From Neostapfia colusana (taxonomy: Eukaryota; Streptophyta; Magnoliopsida; Poales; Poaceae): a stretch of 64,000 nt of DNA. The notes beneath the pieces are model-generated. The model ran no database searches. It was not told where the DNA came from and saw only the letters and a list, made by a program, of their open reading frames with translations. Every line of letters starts with the position of its first letter. Within the stretch, counting starts at the first letter, position 1. The stretch lies in the NCBI GenBank assembly GCA_030760725.1, contig JASWHV010000001.1, forward strand, positions 28,331,928 through 28,395,927. The letters are read 5' to 3'. Shown one piece after another: positions 53,202 through 64,000 of the stretch. Both the position numbers and the translations under genes were made by a program.

Positions 53202-54267
53202 GCAAGTGTCCTTGACCACTTTGATCCTAATCTAGAATGCTTAGTTAGAATTAATTGCATTGAGTTATGAATTATGAAACCCATGCTAGAATGTTTCCCT
53301 AGTTCTTCATGCCTTATACCTTGTAGCCTAGGTTTGGAATTTCTCATTATGTTATTTGTTTATATTATTCATGCTTAGCTATGCTTAGAGTGGGATAATT
53401 GGATATGAGATTCACAACCTTGATTATTTACCTTTGAATGGAATATGATGTCTTATGATAGAGACAGGAATCTAGGCAACCTGTATGTTTTGGTTGGTGC
53501 TGCGTGCACGAGACTTGGGTTCGTGTTTAGTGCTTGCCTGGGTTCTAAAAACTGGTTCATGGAGCATGTAACCTGGCTTTACCGTGCCAACCACATGCTG
53601 AGATGGGGCAGCCTGGCCAATTAATTAGGTGTATTTCTGACGTAGTGTGGGCGTTTGGATGGTGCAGGGAATAGGTGTCAACTGGACTACCATAGCAACC
53701 GAAAGGCTCAAGAGGGGGCCACCACAGTGGGGGTTGGAGCCTCCTGGATGCTGTTAGGGGTGAAACCTCAGTGGGCTCATACTCGTTGGGTATCCCTTTG
53801 TAAAGGCCTCGTTGTGATCTCCTGGCTACACACCTGGGAAGTGTGAACGTGGTTCGCGGTCACATGCATAATGGAGGTTCTTAGTCCATCCGGCAACGGG
53901 GGATGAAATCACTACATGTGGGTAAAGTGGTGCAAACTCTGCAGAGTCAAAACTGTCATGACAGCCGTGCTCACGGTCAAGAGCGGCTTGGACTTATTCA
54001 TGATTAGAGGATGATGAAGAGAGAGGTTGGATATGTTAAGCGGGGAGCTTAACATTCATGAAGAGATGTTGGGATTGGGACTACCTCACCTTTGAAGTGA
54101 TATAGGTTTTTAGTAAGCTAAGGTGATAGGATTTAATTGTGTAGTGCATTAACCATGATTTCAGCCTTTCCTTGTTAAACGCCTACATGTCATCAATTTC
54201 CCACACTTGCTGAGTACTTTATGTACTCATGCGCTTTCCTTTTTCCATTATTATAAATGTCGCTCAG
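53202..54267 (+). other. Predicted GC-AG intron inside LTR E
   Basis: Donor AAAAAG|GCAAGTG, acceptor TGTCGCTCAG; 1066 nt. Palindromes ACTCTGCAGAGT (53936-53947), CTGTCATGACAG (53953-53964) and CCGTGCTCACGG (53965-53976). The hairpin (arms TGAGTAC and GTACTCA, loop TTTAT) is at 54211-54229, 38 nt before the acceptor. Confidence 0.55.
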
Positions 54268-54508
54268 TGAAAAGAGGATAAGATGAAGACGGTGTGAAGG
54301 TCACGTTGCTGCCAGTCGATTTGCCCTGTGGACGGGCCTACAAGTTTTTCCTCTTCTGCTGACATTCGAAACTCATTTAAGGTATAAATGATATTTATAT
54401 TCGATATAGAACTGTTTATCACTAATTGTCCTACATGTATGATTAAACCGATCCTGACATACATGTAGATTGAGGTCGGTTTTACTTCACAAAAAACCGG
54501 GCGTGACA

Positions 54509-54715
54509 GTGACGACCCAGTAGAAGTAGTCCAACTTGACGTGGTTGATGTTGTCCACGGCCACTTGGAGCCACCGGGCCCCGCGCTCCACCGATGCACG
54601 GCGACGACGAGCATCGTGCTCGTGTAGCTCCCCAGCGAGATGGACAGCCAGAAGAGCACCGTCGCCGTGCTGCGCATGCTCTCGGGCGCCTGGCCGTACA
54701 TGAACTCAAGGTGCC
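54509..54715 (-). pseudogene. NPF transporter fragment, downstream part
   Basis: The minus strand encodes HLEFMYGQAPESMRSTATVL, then FWLSISLGSYTSTMLVVAVH and HRWSAGPGG. After a one-base frameshift near 54590 it continues as VDNINHVKLDYFYWVV. This is the HLEFMY...APESMRS signature region of NRT1/PTR transporters. It begins exactly where the fragment at 11169-11257 ends. Right neighbour: the start of LTR F at 54716. Confidence 0.87.
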
Positions 54716-56512
54716 TGTAACGACCAAAAATATTAAAATTTGAAAATACGAAGAGTGGACATCGTGCATGTGCCAAATTTGAAAGTTCAAACCAGGATTT
54801 GAATTTGAAAGTAGAAAACAGAAAAGAAAAAGGAAAAGAAAAAGAGAAATAGCAACTGGGCCGAATCCTCCCCGCGCAGCCCAGCCAGCCGGCAACAATC
54901 CCTCCTCTCTCCCTCTCACTGCCAGCCAGGGCCCGCGTTTCAGGGTCATCTTCTCTACCCGCCGGCCTATTTCCCACACCCGATCGCCGCGCCCACGCCC
55001 CACGATCTTGGACTGCCCGCGCCTATCTCGCACGTTCACAACAACCTCGGTCTCCAGCCCATTTTAAAGCCCCGCAACCCCCTCCGTTCTTCTCTCCATG
55101 CTCGCGCATCTCTCTCCACCGGTGAGCGCCACCACTAAATTTCCAAATTCGCCGCCACCATTGCCGTTCTTCCGAGTCTAACTCGCTTCAATGCTTCGCA
55201 TGGACCTCCACAACCCAACAGCGCCGACGTTGCGACAGATCCGAGCCAGAAACCCCGACGCCGCCTAGCACCGGTAAGAGGTTGCCGCCGCTCGCCGGTG
55301 AAATCATCGAAATCCTCTGTTTTGATACTCTCTGACCCTCGGAACATGTGTGAAATCCATAAATTCTAGCAAGTGGAGCTGCAAATCACACCGAGAAAAT
55401 GAGAGGGAATTTAAACTTTTAAATATAAAAGTGTGAGCTCCAAGTCTAAATTAAACTTTCAAAAATTCCTGAACACGAAGGTCTAAATCTACAATTTGGT
55501 TCTCCACACATGCAATAATAGCCCGGCAAATTTTCAGAGCATTTGGAAAGGATTTCCTATTTGTTGGAATTAAAACGAGAGAAAATTTGAATTTGAATTT
55601 AAATCTTAGTTTTAAATTCCGACTTCACCGAAATCCAAATTTGAGTGCACCATTGTGTTCCTGACATTTCTTTTGGCCTATTCCCCAGATCAAATTTGGA
55701 GTTTGTTTGCTAATTCAAATAGAATTTGGAAAGAAAAGAAAAGGGGTGAAATGGGACCCACTTGTCAGTGAAGTGATAGACTTACCCCCGAAGTCTAATC
55801 TGCTCTTCACTCGGACTAGCCGAAAGCCTCACGCGCGCGCCACCTACCAAACTTTGCAGCCGACCACCTCCACGTCCTGCTTCCGCTCGTGGCTCGGCCT
55901 GATCCTCCCCACGACGAGTACACCGACGCAAGTTCCTCTCTCTCACTCGCTCACGCACCTCTCAGTGACTCTCCCGCGAAGCACGACACACAGTCGGCCG
56001 CTCTCTGTTTTACCGATTGCATACCACAACCGAGCACCGGATGCTCGAGCTCCCCAAAGCAAAGAGCAGCACCCACGAGTGCTCTAGCCGGCTAACACCT
56101 TTCCTCCACTGTCCCATGTTTCTTTGCGCATGGAAATTGGAAGTTTTGGTCGTGCGCCGGGTGAAACCGAAGTAAACTGAGTTTGGTCACTGTGGACAGC
56201 TCAAACCGAAGAAGCTCATGCTCAAGAAAGCTAACCCCTCGATGCACCGGTGACCCTAGTTGCTCACGCACAAATCTCAGCCCTAGCCATGGCTTGTCGG
56301 AGGAGAATTTGGAATTTTCATCCCAGGAGGCACAACCCGACACCGAGGTAGGAAACGGTGAAATTCACGCGCGATCTTACTTTCTAGCCTTGCAAACTTC
56401 GCACAGAGCTTCCTCACTAGCTTGCGCAGCTTGTCCCTCAATTCTAGGCCGAGAAAATAGGTGTAGATTGAGAATTTTGAGTCCTTGTCGAGGGAAAACC
56501 GCCGGACCCCGT

Positions 56513-56674
56513 CGGCCGCACGGTGCCGACCTGGTTGGAGGGCTCCCCGGCCGGTTTTGTTGCCATTTCCATCTTCCTCACCACTCCCAGGGGTCCGGCC
56601 GCACGGTGCCGACCTGGTTGGAGGGCTCCCCGGCCGGTTTTGTTGCCATTTCCATCTTCCTCACCACTCCCAGG
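56513..56674 (+). repeat. 83-bp tandem duplication (about 1.95 copies) in LTR F
   Basis: CGGCCGCACGGTGCCGACC at 56513 recurs at 56596, and the rest matches without visible change up to CACTCCCAGG. Confidence 0.95.
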
Positions 56675-56824
56675 TGCTATAGAGAAAAAAACCGAACTTT
56701 TTGTGTAGAATTGACCTTGCACGGGCTTGCTGGAACCCTAGCGGGCGCTGCCGCAGTTGCGCACCCTTTTCCGGCGATTTCCGGCGGCCGGCGACTTTAC
56801 CAACGTGTTCAGCGGGGCAAATAA

Positions 56825-56841
56825 GGGGGGGGGGGGGGGGG
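56825..56841 (+). repeat. G17 homopolymer
   Basis: Seventeen consecutive G; length may vary or be a sequencing artefact. Confidence 0.9.
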
Positions 56842-58539
56842 ACGGCGAGTAGGAGGCCAGGAGGTGGCCGGAAAGCCAATTCCAGCGACCCTCGCCGGAG
56901 GGCGCCGCTGCTCGGCTGTTGGCGCAAGGTTGAAGATGAATACTGTGGTGTGGGGCCCGCTGGCAGGGTTTGATTTTTTTTCAGAATTTCCAGAGTTCGG
57001 TTCAAACTTTAAATAGCCACAACTTTTAGTAGGAACCTCCAAAAATTGTTAAATAAATTCCATTGGATTCCTCTCAGTGAGTACTATCCAGGGGTGCATC
57101 CCAAGTTTTATGAAAATCCCTGGATTTGGCTCATTAATTCATATATTGAAAATATTGTAGGATTTATTCCAGGAGTTCTGTGTATTGGAAAATTCCCAAT
57201 TTTGGGTAGGCATTCTTCTAAATATGCTTTAACTCCACTAAAAATTTCAGAGGCATTGGTCTTCATTTGCTTGGTCAAATGATGATTCAATCTTGTATGT
57301 CTCTGAGAATTAGGAAAAATAACAGAAACAATTTTCCAGCTTTTAGCCCAATCTTGTAAATTCCATATCTCTGTGTAGGAAGATCCAAAAATGGTGAAAC
57401 CAAATCCTATGGACTCATAAGACTCCCAAGTTTCTGAAAAACCAAAATTTTATCATGCCAAGACCATAGAATTGCCATAGGAATTCAGAGAAGCCAAATA
57501 GCTAAGAAAATTCCTTAGGCCACATCTTACATCAACTTTGTATGAAATTTTTGCAAGCCATACTTCTGTATGATCTATGGACCACTGTAAAAATTTCAGA
57601 GCACGTTGAGATCATCTTCTCCATTTTTCTGCTAATTCTTTCTAGCTTCATCCTTATGTCTATTATCTAGTTCTTTGAACTTTAGTCCAAAACCTTCCCT
57701 TGCTCAAGTCCATGTTTCCCTCTGTTCCAACACATAACCAGAACCCAACTTTCGAGTCTTGGTTAGTTGGAACCATTCTTAAGTCATAAAACACTTTTGT
57801 TTTATAATTCATTTACTCGTAATATAAAACTGTGCATATTCATATCAGTAGGAAACACGACGAAGGAGTTCGACCAGGAACTCAACTCGGAGCAGAAAAT
57901 TCAGGATTAAATCGCCACCAAGCTACTGACTTAAAAGTAGAACTAAACCTGCAGCAACATAAGGCAAGCTCCGGTTTGCATTTAACAGCTTTTAGTTGTA
58001 TTTTACTTTGTATCACTTTTATTGGTCTAGTATGTATTGTGCATTAGATCAAGGGTGATTGATACTCCAAATGCATGACCCACAAACCCTTGGAGTTGAA
58101 GGGTAGAACAGGTTACCTTCGTGTAGTTTTCTGCTAGGCTTAAGTTGTATCGGATCCGGTACAAGTCGGGTAGTTTGAAGCTACTCGCGAGGTTAGGAAA
58201 TTGGTTCAACAGGGTATGATTCTAGAGAATGAAATTCCTGGAATGGAAAATGAGGCCGAGCAGAGAGTAGCAGCAGTAGGATGTTGGGCCTGTGTTGACG
58301 TAGCTCTGTTTGTGTCGGTTAAGGACCGATGCGTATGCCGCCCTGCTGAGCAAGTTTGAACAGTACCGGATGCTTACTGGAATTATGGGGTCCAGGAAAC
58401 CGATGTAACTCGGGTACTTTCGTGTCGAAACTTATACCGCCATCCTTTGGGGGTTGGTGTCAGAGGTGTAAACCCACTAGTGGAGCAACTTCGACATGTT
58501 CCGGGTAGTGGCCCTTCTGATGGGTGAAAGGTTGTAACA

Positions 58540-58552
58540 GCCCTGATACCAC
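58540..58552 (-). other. Primer binding site of element G1
   Basis: The minus strand reads GTGGTATCAGGGC, one mismatch from the initiator-Met site, two bases from the G1 LTR end at 58555. The internal region of G1 is cut here to a few bases. Confidence 0.75.
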
Positions 58553-58554
58553 GC

Positions 58555-60112
58555 TGTGAGGGACAGGACCTCGTTGGGTGGTGCCGTGTTATGCGGTACC
58601 CAACAGCACACGGGTTGACGAAACACATCACATTACATAAATGAATTGCGGAAGCGTACAGAAGTATTTTTATAAATAAATGTATCAAAGTAAGCTACAG
58701 CGGAAGACTATCACTCTCACGACTCATTTCTAAGCTAGCAACAAGGAAACAGTCTAGCCCGCGGACGTTTCTCACTAGCAACACGAAGAACAATCTGCAG
58801 CGGCGAGGATGCTCTTTGAGTAAGCACTCGGAGGTTCCCGAATCTCATCGGTATCCCTTCTCATAAGCATGAAGTAAAATACCTGCAAAACAACTCGGAT
58901 AGCATCCGTGAGCATAACGCTCAGCAAGACTTAACCGTCACCCTAAATATGAAACTCTATGTGAGGTTATGAACCTAATATAGGATGGCATAAGCATAAT
59001 TAAACTCGCCTAAAAGTGAATCCTTACTTTCAGATATTAATTGCAGCATTTTAAGTAACCTTGGGCACGCTACATCGGGAGTCCACAATCAAACAAGAAA
59101 CGCTTTCCCCCGATGTAAATTGCTCATGGCATAAAAGAATCAAGTTTGCACTAGTCTATTCATCAAGGCTAGTATAAAACTTCAAACCAATGTGATTAGT
59201 TCCTTTCTCATGCAAGTTCTTACTACGTCACGATTGTGAGAACAAGTATGCTCGGTCCATTCCGCGAGCGACGGTGATTCGAATCAATAACACCCGGACT
59301 ACACGACACGTACGCCCGTACTCGACGTTGCCTACAGCAACCATCACTGATGTCGTACGCGGCAGCCTTTCTCCCGTTTCACCCCCGTTGAATCGATCAA
59401 GTCGCCCCGTACAGTAGCCACTCTCATGGTGCACCTACCGACGTGAGATGTCATGAGAATGTTCCCCACATACTGCACACTGGCCGTCCACCTAAGGCGA
59501 CCCGAAAAGGCCCAACGACAACTTCCCGAGGTACATCGGTTTACTGGGTCCCATAATAACAGCATGAGTCCGGTACAATACTCAAATTTATTCAACAGGA
59601 CCGCATATGGATCGGTCCTTGACCGACACGGACAGGTCTATAGCACCCAGGCCCCTATGTCCTGCTGCCCCTACAACCTTCTGGTCTCAACTTTAACTTG
59701 TTAATTCATTTATGAACCAATCCCGTATGCCCCTGTTGTTCCTGAACCTGCGAGTAGCATCTCACCACTCGACTTCTACCGAACCTTACTTAAGCATGGC
59801 AGTTCTACACGGTGTAAAGACACCTACCCAATACTCCATGGGTTCATTTGGTTATGCAAGAGGAGTATCAAACACTAGACCTAATGCACAATTCATATCT
59901 TAACCGAAAGTGAATACAAAATAAAAACTTAACAGTTCTTAAATGCAAATCGGAGCTTGCCTGTTTTGCAGGGTAGTCGTATATAATCAGTTAGTGTCCT
60001 TGTTGATCCACCCTTGACTTTCCGGAGCTTGATCCACTTCAATGAATCACTCCTTTGAATCCCCTTCGTTGTGGTTCCTATTGAAATGCATATGCACATG
60101 TTTTATAGAATC
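58555..60112 (-). mobile_element. LTR G1 (3' part), inverted relative to F
   Basis: The LTR end is GTCCCTCACA on the minus strand at 58555, next to the primer site. Homologous over its length to the first part of G2, for example AGCATAACGCTCAGCAAGACT at 58911 and 60497. Truncated at 60112, directly at the start of G2. It has the GC donor at 59961|59960 and an acceptor at 58883. Confidence 0.78.
58883..59960 (-). other. Predicted GC-AG intron inside LTR G1
   Basis: Donor AACAG|GCAAGC at 59961|59960; acceptor TTGTTTTGCAG at 58883; 1078 nt. A hairpin with arms TGAGC and GCTCA (58909-58923) lies 26 nt before the acceptor. G2 has the same hairpin stem (60496-60508) and a better acceptor (a run of T then GTAG near 60470). 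Confidence 0.5.
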
Positions 60113-63100
60113 TGTGAGGGTCCCTAGTCCGGATCACGGGGACGGGGCACCTCGCCCGGGAATCGCATTGGGTGGTGCCGTGCGATGCGGCACCCAACAG
60201 CACACAAAATAAAGTATCATATTACATAAAACAAGCGGAAGCTTACAAAGAGTTAACTTTACAAATACTTCTCAAATAATCTACAGCGGAAGACTAATAC
60301 AACTCACGTCTTATATCTATGCTAAGCAATAGAGAAGACGTCCAGCCCACGGACCCTTCTCACTAGCATCACGATGACAACAGCAGCGGCAAGGGTTTCC
60401 ATGAGTTTACCACTCGGAGAGTTCCGAGTCTCATCGGACAACCGTACTCAGTAGCATAGTGGTATTACCTACAAAAAAACTTGTATAGTATCCGCGAGCA
60501 TAACGCTCAGCAAGACTTAACCGTCGGCCCTAAGCATAAAAATCTACATGATGGTAAAAACTTAACATAGGATAGTACATTTCATATGAACTCGCCTAAA
60601 AATGGGTCCTTACTTTCAAGTGTTATTAGCATCAAATTAAGTATAACCATGGGCACCTCACATCGGGAGTCCACAATCAGACAAGAAACGCTTTCCCCCG
60701 ATGTAACTTGCTCATGGTGGAAAGGAATCGAATTTGCACTAACCTATTCACAAAACATAACATTATATTACTAGTATTAACTTCAAACCAATGGTGATTA
60801 TTCCTTATCTCAGTGCAAGTTACCTCTACGTCACGACTCAGTGACCAAGTGGTACTCTTCACCGCGAGGGACGGCGAATCGACTCGATATACACCTGCAG
60901 GGAAACCCAAAGAGCACGTCACGTACGCCCACCCGTGGAGCTGCACAGCACACTCACTCGATGTCGTATGGGACAACCTTTCACCCAACAGCCCAAACGT
61001 CAAACCGGTCGCACCGAAATGAGCAGGAGGTTCCCCACATGGAGCATCTCTCTATGCCCATTGGCAGATTTCCACCTTGCTGCCCTCAGCCTACACCTAT
61101 AAATCAGTGCGTTATGCCTCGACGCCCGGAGGTTTAGACTACATCGGTTTATCGGGTCCCATATATCCGATATGCCTTTGGTACGTTCAAACTCGATCAG
61201 CGTGGGCCGCATACGGATCGGTCCTCAACCGACACGGACAGGTCTAAGCACCCAAGCCTCCACGTCCTGTTGCCCCTACACCCTGCCCGGTCTCATTTCA
61301 ACTTACTAACAACCTTTTGAACCAATCCCTTATGCTCCCAATTTTCAATACTCGCGAGTAGCGTCCAGCCACTCGACTTCTACCGAGTCCTACTTAAGCA
61401 TGGCATATTCTACACGGTGGAAGGACACCTACCCAAATACTCCATAGGTTTTCTGGTCATGCAAGAGTAGTATCAAACATCTGTACTTAATGTATAATTC
61501 ATCCTAACCGACGTATTGTATACAAAGTAAAACTTAGGGGTAGTTAAATGCAAACCGGGGCTTGTCTATTTTGCAGGGTCTAATAGTATATAGTTCAGTT
61601 AGAGTCTTGTCTCCCTTGAGGCTTGATCAACTGGTCCACTTCAGTGAAACCACTCCATTGAACCTCTCCATTGGTTGCCTCCGTCGTAAGTCCTATTGAT
61701 ATGTATATGCATATGTTCTTATAATGCACTTTAAAGAAGTAAAGACTTAACTTGTTGATAACAGGGGAACTGTGTGGGAGTGCTAAGAATTACGTTCATG
61801 TCCCTGTTGTGCAGAGGGATTAGGGATTAAACCACATGTCCATAAGAATTTCCATTAACATGTTCTATGGTTCCTAATGGACATGTGACATGAATTGAAA
61901 TGGGTTGAAAGGAACTAAAGGTCCTGTTCTCCAATGACCTCGAAATTTTTACTTGAAGTCATACATTACACAGAGACTCAGCTTGCCAAAATGCAGCCAA
62001 TGTAAGTGGAGATTGTGTCTTCCATAATTCCCACTATAATTCTCTATGTGTTGCTCATATACATAAGCATGGAGAACAAGAACAGGTAGATCTAAAGTTC
62101 AATTAGAGTTGAAACTTTACAGGTAAGTTCCTGGTCACATGACAATACTTTGGTACAAACTTCAGACTTTATACTTGGTTAGTTCTCCCAGAAAAATTCT
62201 TGAAGCAGTTATGCTACCAGGAATTAATTCTGAAGCCATGTGCATTTTCATGCCCAAACAACTGAACTATCATTCCAATATGGCTCATAGAGCATGTCTG
62301 AATTTTCCTATGATTTTTTGGAACTAAGGATGTCCCAGAACTGATTTTTACAAAGGAAAACCATTTTCTGGAAAAGTTTCTGGACAGTTTTGAGCACAGC
62401 AGCTTGTACTCTGGAAATTCCTACTCAAATCAACTTCAATTGAGTTGAAACTTTGCTGAAAGTCCAAAAATATCCTAAAGAGTATTCTGGCAAAAATTGT
62501 GGAGTTTTGGATAAACCAAACTCTCTCAATAATTCTTTTACAGAAAAAAATAAAAGAATTATCCAGAATTCAATATTGACTTTCATACATATTTGGGTTC
62601 ATATTTGGATATATATTTTCAAAAGGAATCCAACCCAATTTGAATCACCCAATTTGGAGTTTCCTACACAAAGTTATGAATTTTCAAAGTTGGAGCTGAA
62701 ACTGGAATTGTTTTGCTATTGAAAATGACTTGGGCCCACGTTTTAAATTGTAGCCAGTGAGATTCCAGCCACACCGGGCTACACCATTTTGGCGCGCAGC
62801 CACACTGGATCACCGCGCCACAGCTGATCAGTTTTTAAACTCTCGGTCGCTGACACGTGGGGCCCGCCCGGATCATCTTCTTCCTCGGGCCATTTCCCTC
62901 CCCCGCGCTGTCCCGATGCCGGACCTTCGCCGGAGCTCACCGGGCCGGTGTTTCCGGCCATCTCCCTGCCGGAGACTCGCCGCCCGGGGGTTCTCAGGGT
63001 CGGGGAGCACGTTGGCGGGGTTGGCGTGGGTGCTAGATCACCGGAAATGTGCCGGCGGCGTGCGGCCATCTCGGGAGAAGTCCGGCGCCGTCGACAGGTG

Positions 63101-64000
63101 ATCCTAGCCCGCCAAACTTGCGAGGAATTGGCTCTACAGCATCCTTGGATGCTAGGGAAGCTCGGCATAGCATTGGAATTGCTCGGCAACAGCGGCAAAT
63201 GGTTCTTCACCGTGCACCCGAGACTCCTTCCAGGTTTGAGCTCGGAAAACTCGGAAATTGGGCGGTCTACATGCGTTTCTAAGCTAGGGTTGTGAAGAAC
63301 AATTGTTCGCCGACTAGTTTCAGCCCTTTGTGCAAGATCTGGGGAACTAAGAGTGAAGACTGAGATCGAATTTAAGAGTTCATTACCGGAAGGTCAGTTT
63401 ATGGCCGCTGGAGATCTTTTCTCGAATTCGTGCTCTGTCGTCCATGTCATGGCCTGTGCTTTGGAGGTGAGCATCACCGAGGACCAGCGCATCCGAAAGT
63501 GTTCTTGCTCGGGCACGAGAAGCTCTCTGTGGAGCTGTCCACGGGAGACCGATTGCCGGCTTATGTTAGGCTGCCGCGCGAAAAGCTGCGTTCTCGGTGC
63601 AGAGAGGCTCGGCTAGCTCGGTGGCGAGTGGAGAAGGTAGGGGATGACCCCTCAGCGCTGCTGGCACAGCTCGGGGAGCTCGGTGGCCCGAGTTTGGCCG
63701 TCTCCCGATCGAGTTTCAGAGAGGGCGGCGAGCTGTGTTCGGTTCAGCACGAGGAAGCCGTGAAACATCGGTGTGGTGGTTTTGTGAGCGGAAACAGCAC
63801 CCCGTGAGCGGATGAGGGCGGGAGCTGATCGACCACACGCCACAGCAGCAGGAGGTGTCCTCAGGAGAGCAGGAGCTGGCGTCGGTGACCGGGGACCGAG
63901 CTGCTCGGTGTCGCCCGGGAGCAACGTCTCGGTGGAGTAAGGAACAGGGGAGCAGACTTAGGGTGCAAGTCTAGACAGCACTATGACATGTGGGCCCCAC
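60113..64000 (-). mobile_element. LTR G2, extends past the right edge
   Basis: Begins (plus strand) TGTGAGGGTCC, the same end as G1, preceded by GAATC, a possible target duplication. Homologous to G1 up to about 61700, then continues into AT-rich intron-like sequence (61740-62750) and a GC-rich leader (62760-64000) as in the other LTRs. The ORFs in 62757-63924 have no recognisable product. It probably inserted into G1; its start lies beyond the window. Confidence 0.7.

Larger units (their letters stand above)
51003..54508 (+). mobile_element. Solo LTR E carrying three host gene fragments, inserted in the NPF gene
   Basis: The target duplication GTGAC is at 50998-51002 and 54509-54513. It starts TGCAACACCCC and ends GGGCGTGACA. 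It has only one copy of the LTR landmarks (GC donor at 53202, palindromes 53936-53976, hairpin 54211-54229, acceptor 54267) and no primer site, polypurine tract, gag or pol, so it is a solo LTR. About 1.2 kb of its 5' part consists of fragments of three unrelated host genes in the LTR's own sense. Confidence 0.88.
54716..58539 (+). mobile_element. LTR F, gypsy, 5' part
   Basis: Starts TGTAACGACC directly against the NPF exon. It follows the shared plan: GC-rich leader with donor-like CACCG|GTGAGC and CACCG|GTAAGA (55120, 55270), AT-rich region 56950-57800, and AAG|GCAAGC at 57963|57964. Blocks shared with Z and G follow (GGTTTGCATTTAAC, GTACAAGTCGG, TTAAGGACCGAT). It breaks off after GGTGAAAGGTTGT at about 58535, where an inverted element follows. 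No gag or pol. Confidence 0.7.

Noticed and set aside
9500..58539. Z and F as the 3' and 5' LTR of a single element
   Set aside because: Orientation would fit, but the shared LTR blocks differ far more than a recent LTR pair should while the NPF pieces stay well preserved.

Overview
This window is plant nuclear DNA, almost certainly from a repeat-rich grass (Poaceae). The evidence is GC-rich, high-GC3 host exons (an NPF/POT transporter and a lipid-transfer protein) embedded in nested Ty3/gypsy elements of the Tekay/Del type (initiator-Met-tRNA primer sites, 2-4 kb LTRs), together with Tat-type gypsy, CACTA, L1 and RTE sequences. I see no rRNA, tRNA or CRISPR features. || Layout: 1-11168 is a four-deep nest of gypsy LTRs and elements whose left borders all lie outside the window: LTR X (to 2092) sits in the pol of element A (to 8531), which sits in a Tat-like LTR (to 9499), which sits in LTR Z (to 11168). 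11169-23256 is a piece of an NPF transporter gene split by element B (11258-23036, target duplication TCGGT). 23257-28426 is a 5'-truncated L1 split by a Tat-type gag/LTR remnant, which is itself split by a CACTA-like terminus. 29394-32840 is a full-length but broken RTE retrotransposon with a 16-bp target duplication. 33165-33765 is the only host gene that looks intact, a two-exon lipid-transfer protein on the minus strand. 34779-43775 (element C, duplication CACCG) and 44110-48785 (element D, duplication ATTAT) are non-autonomous LTR elements with no gag or pol. 48826-49040 is a formin FH2 exon remnant and 50052-50238 an acylphosphatase-like remnant. 50862-54715 is the C-terminal part of the NPF gene, split by solo LTR E (51003-54508, duplication GTGAC), which carries fragments of three other host genes. 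54716-64000 holds LTR F and two inverted LTRs, G1 and G2. || Working together: the NPF gene has been cut by at least three LTR insertions plus an L1, and its two halves now lie in the wrong order. The LTRs of A to E and G, although different families, share one architecture: a TATA box (where found), 5' exons, a GC-AG intron of about 1.1 kb opening with AG|GCAAG, and a small hairpin 25-50 nt before the intron's acceptor. In A to E a cluster of short palindromes lies inside this intron. This resembles a major splice donor followed by signals present only in unspliced genomic RNA. || The most striking single object is an intact 258-codon ORF upstream of gag in element B. Its first 21 residues (after Met) match the histone H3 tail at 15 positions, including the ARKS motif around K9. 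The other main signals are LTRs carrying host gene fragments (E: OST3/6, TMN/EMP70 and CBF5 types; C: serine hydroxymethyltransferase) and a homologous 55-bp G-box repeat array in two unrelated LTRs. All functional statements are inferred from sequence alone.
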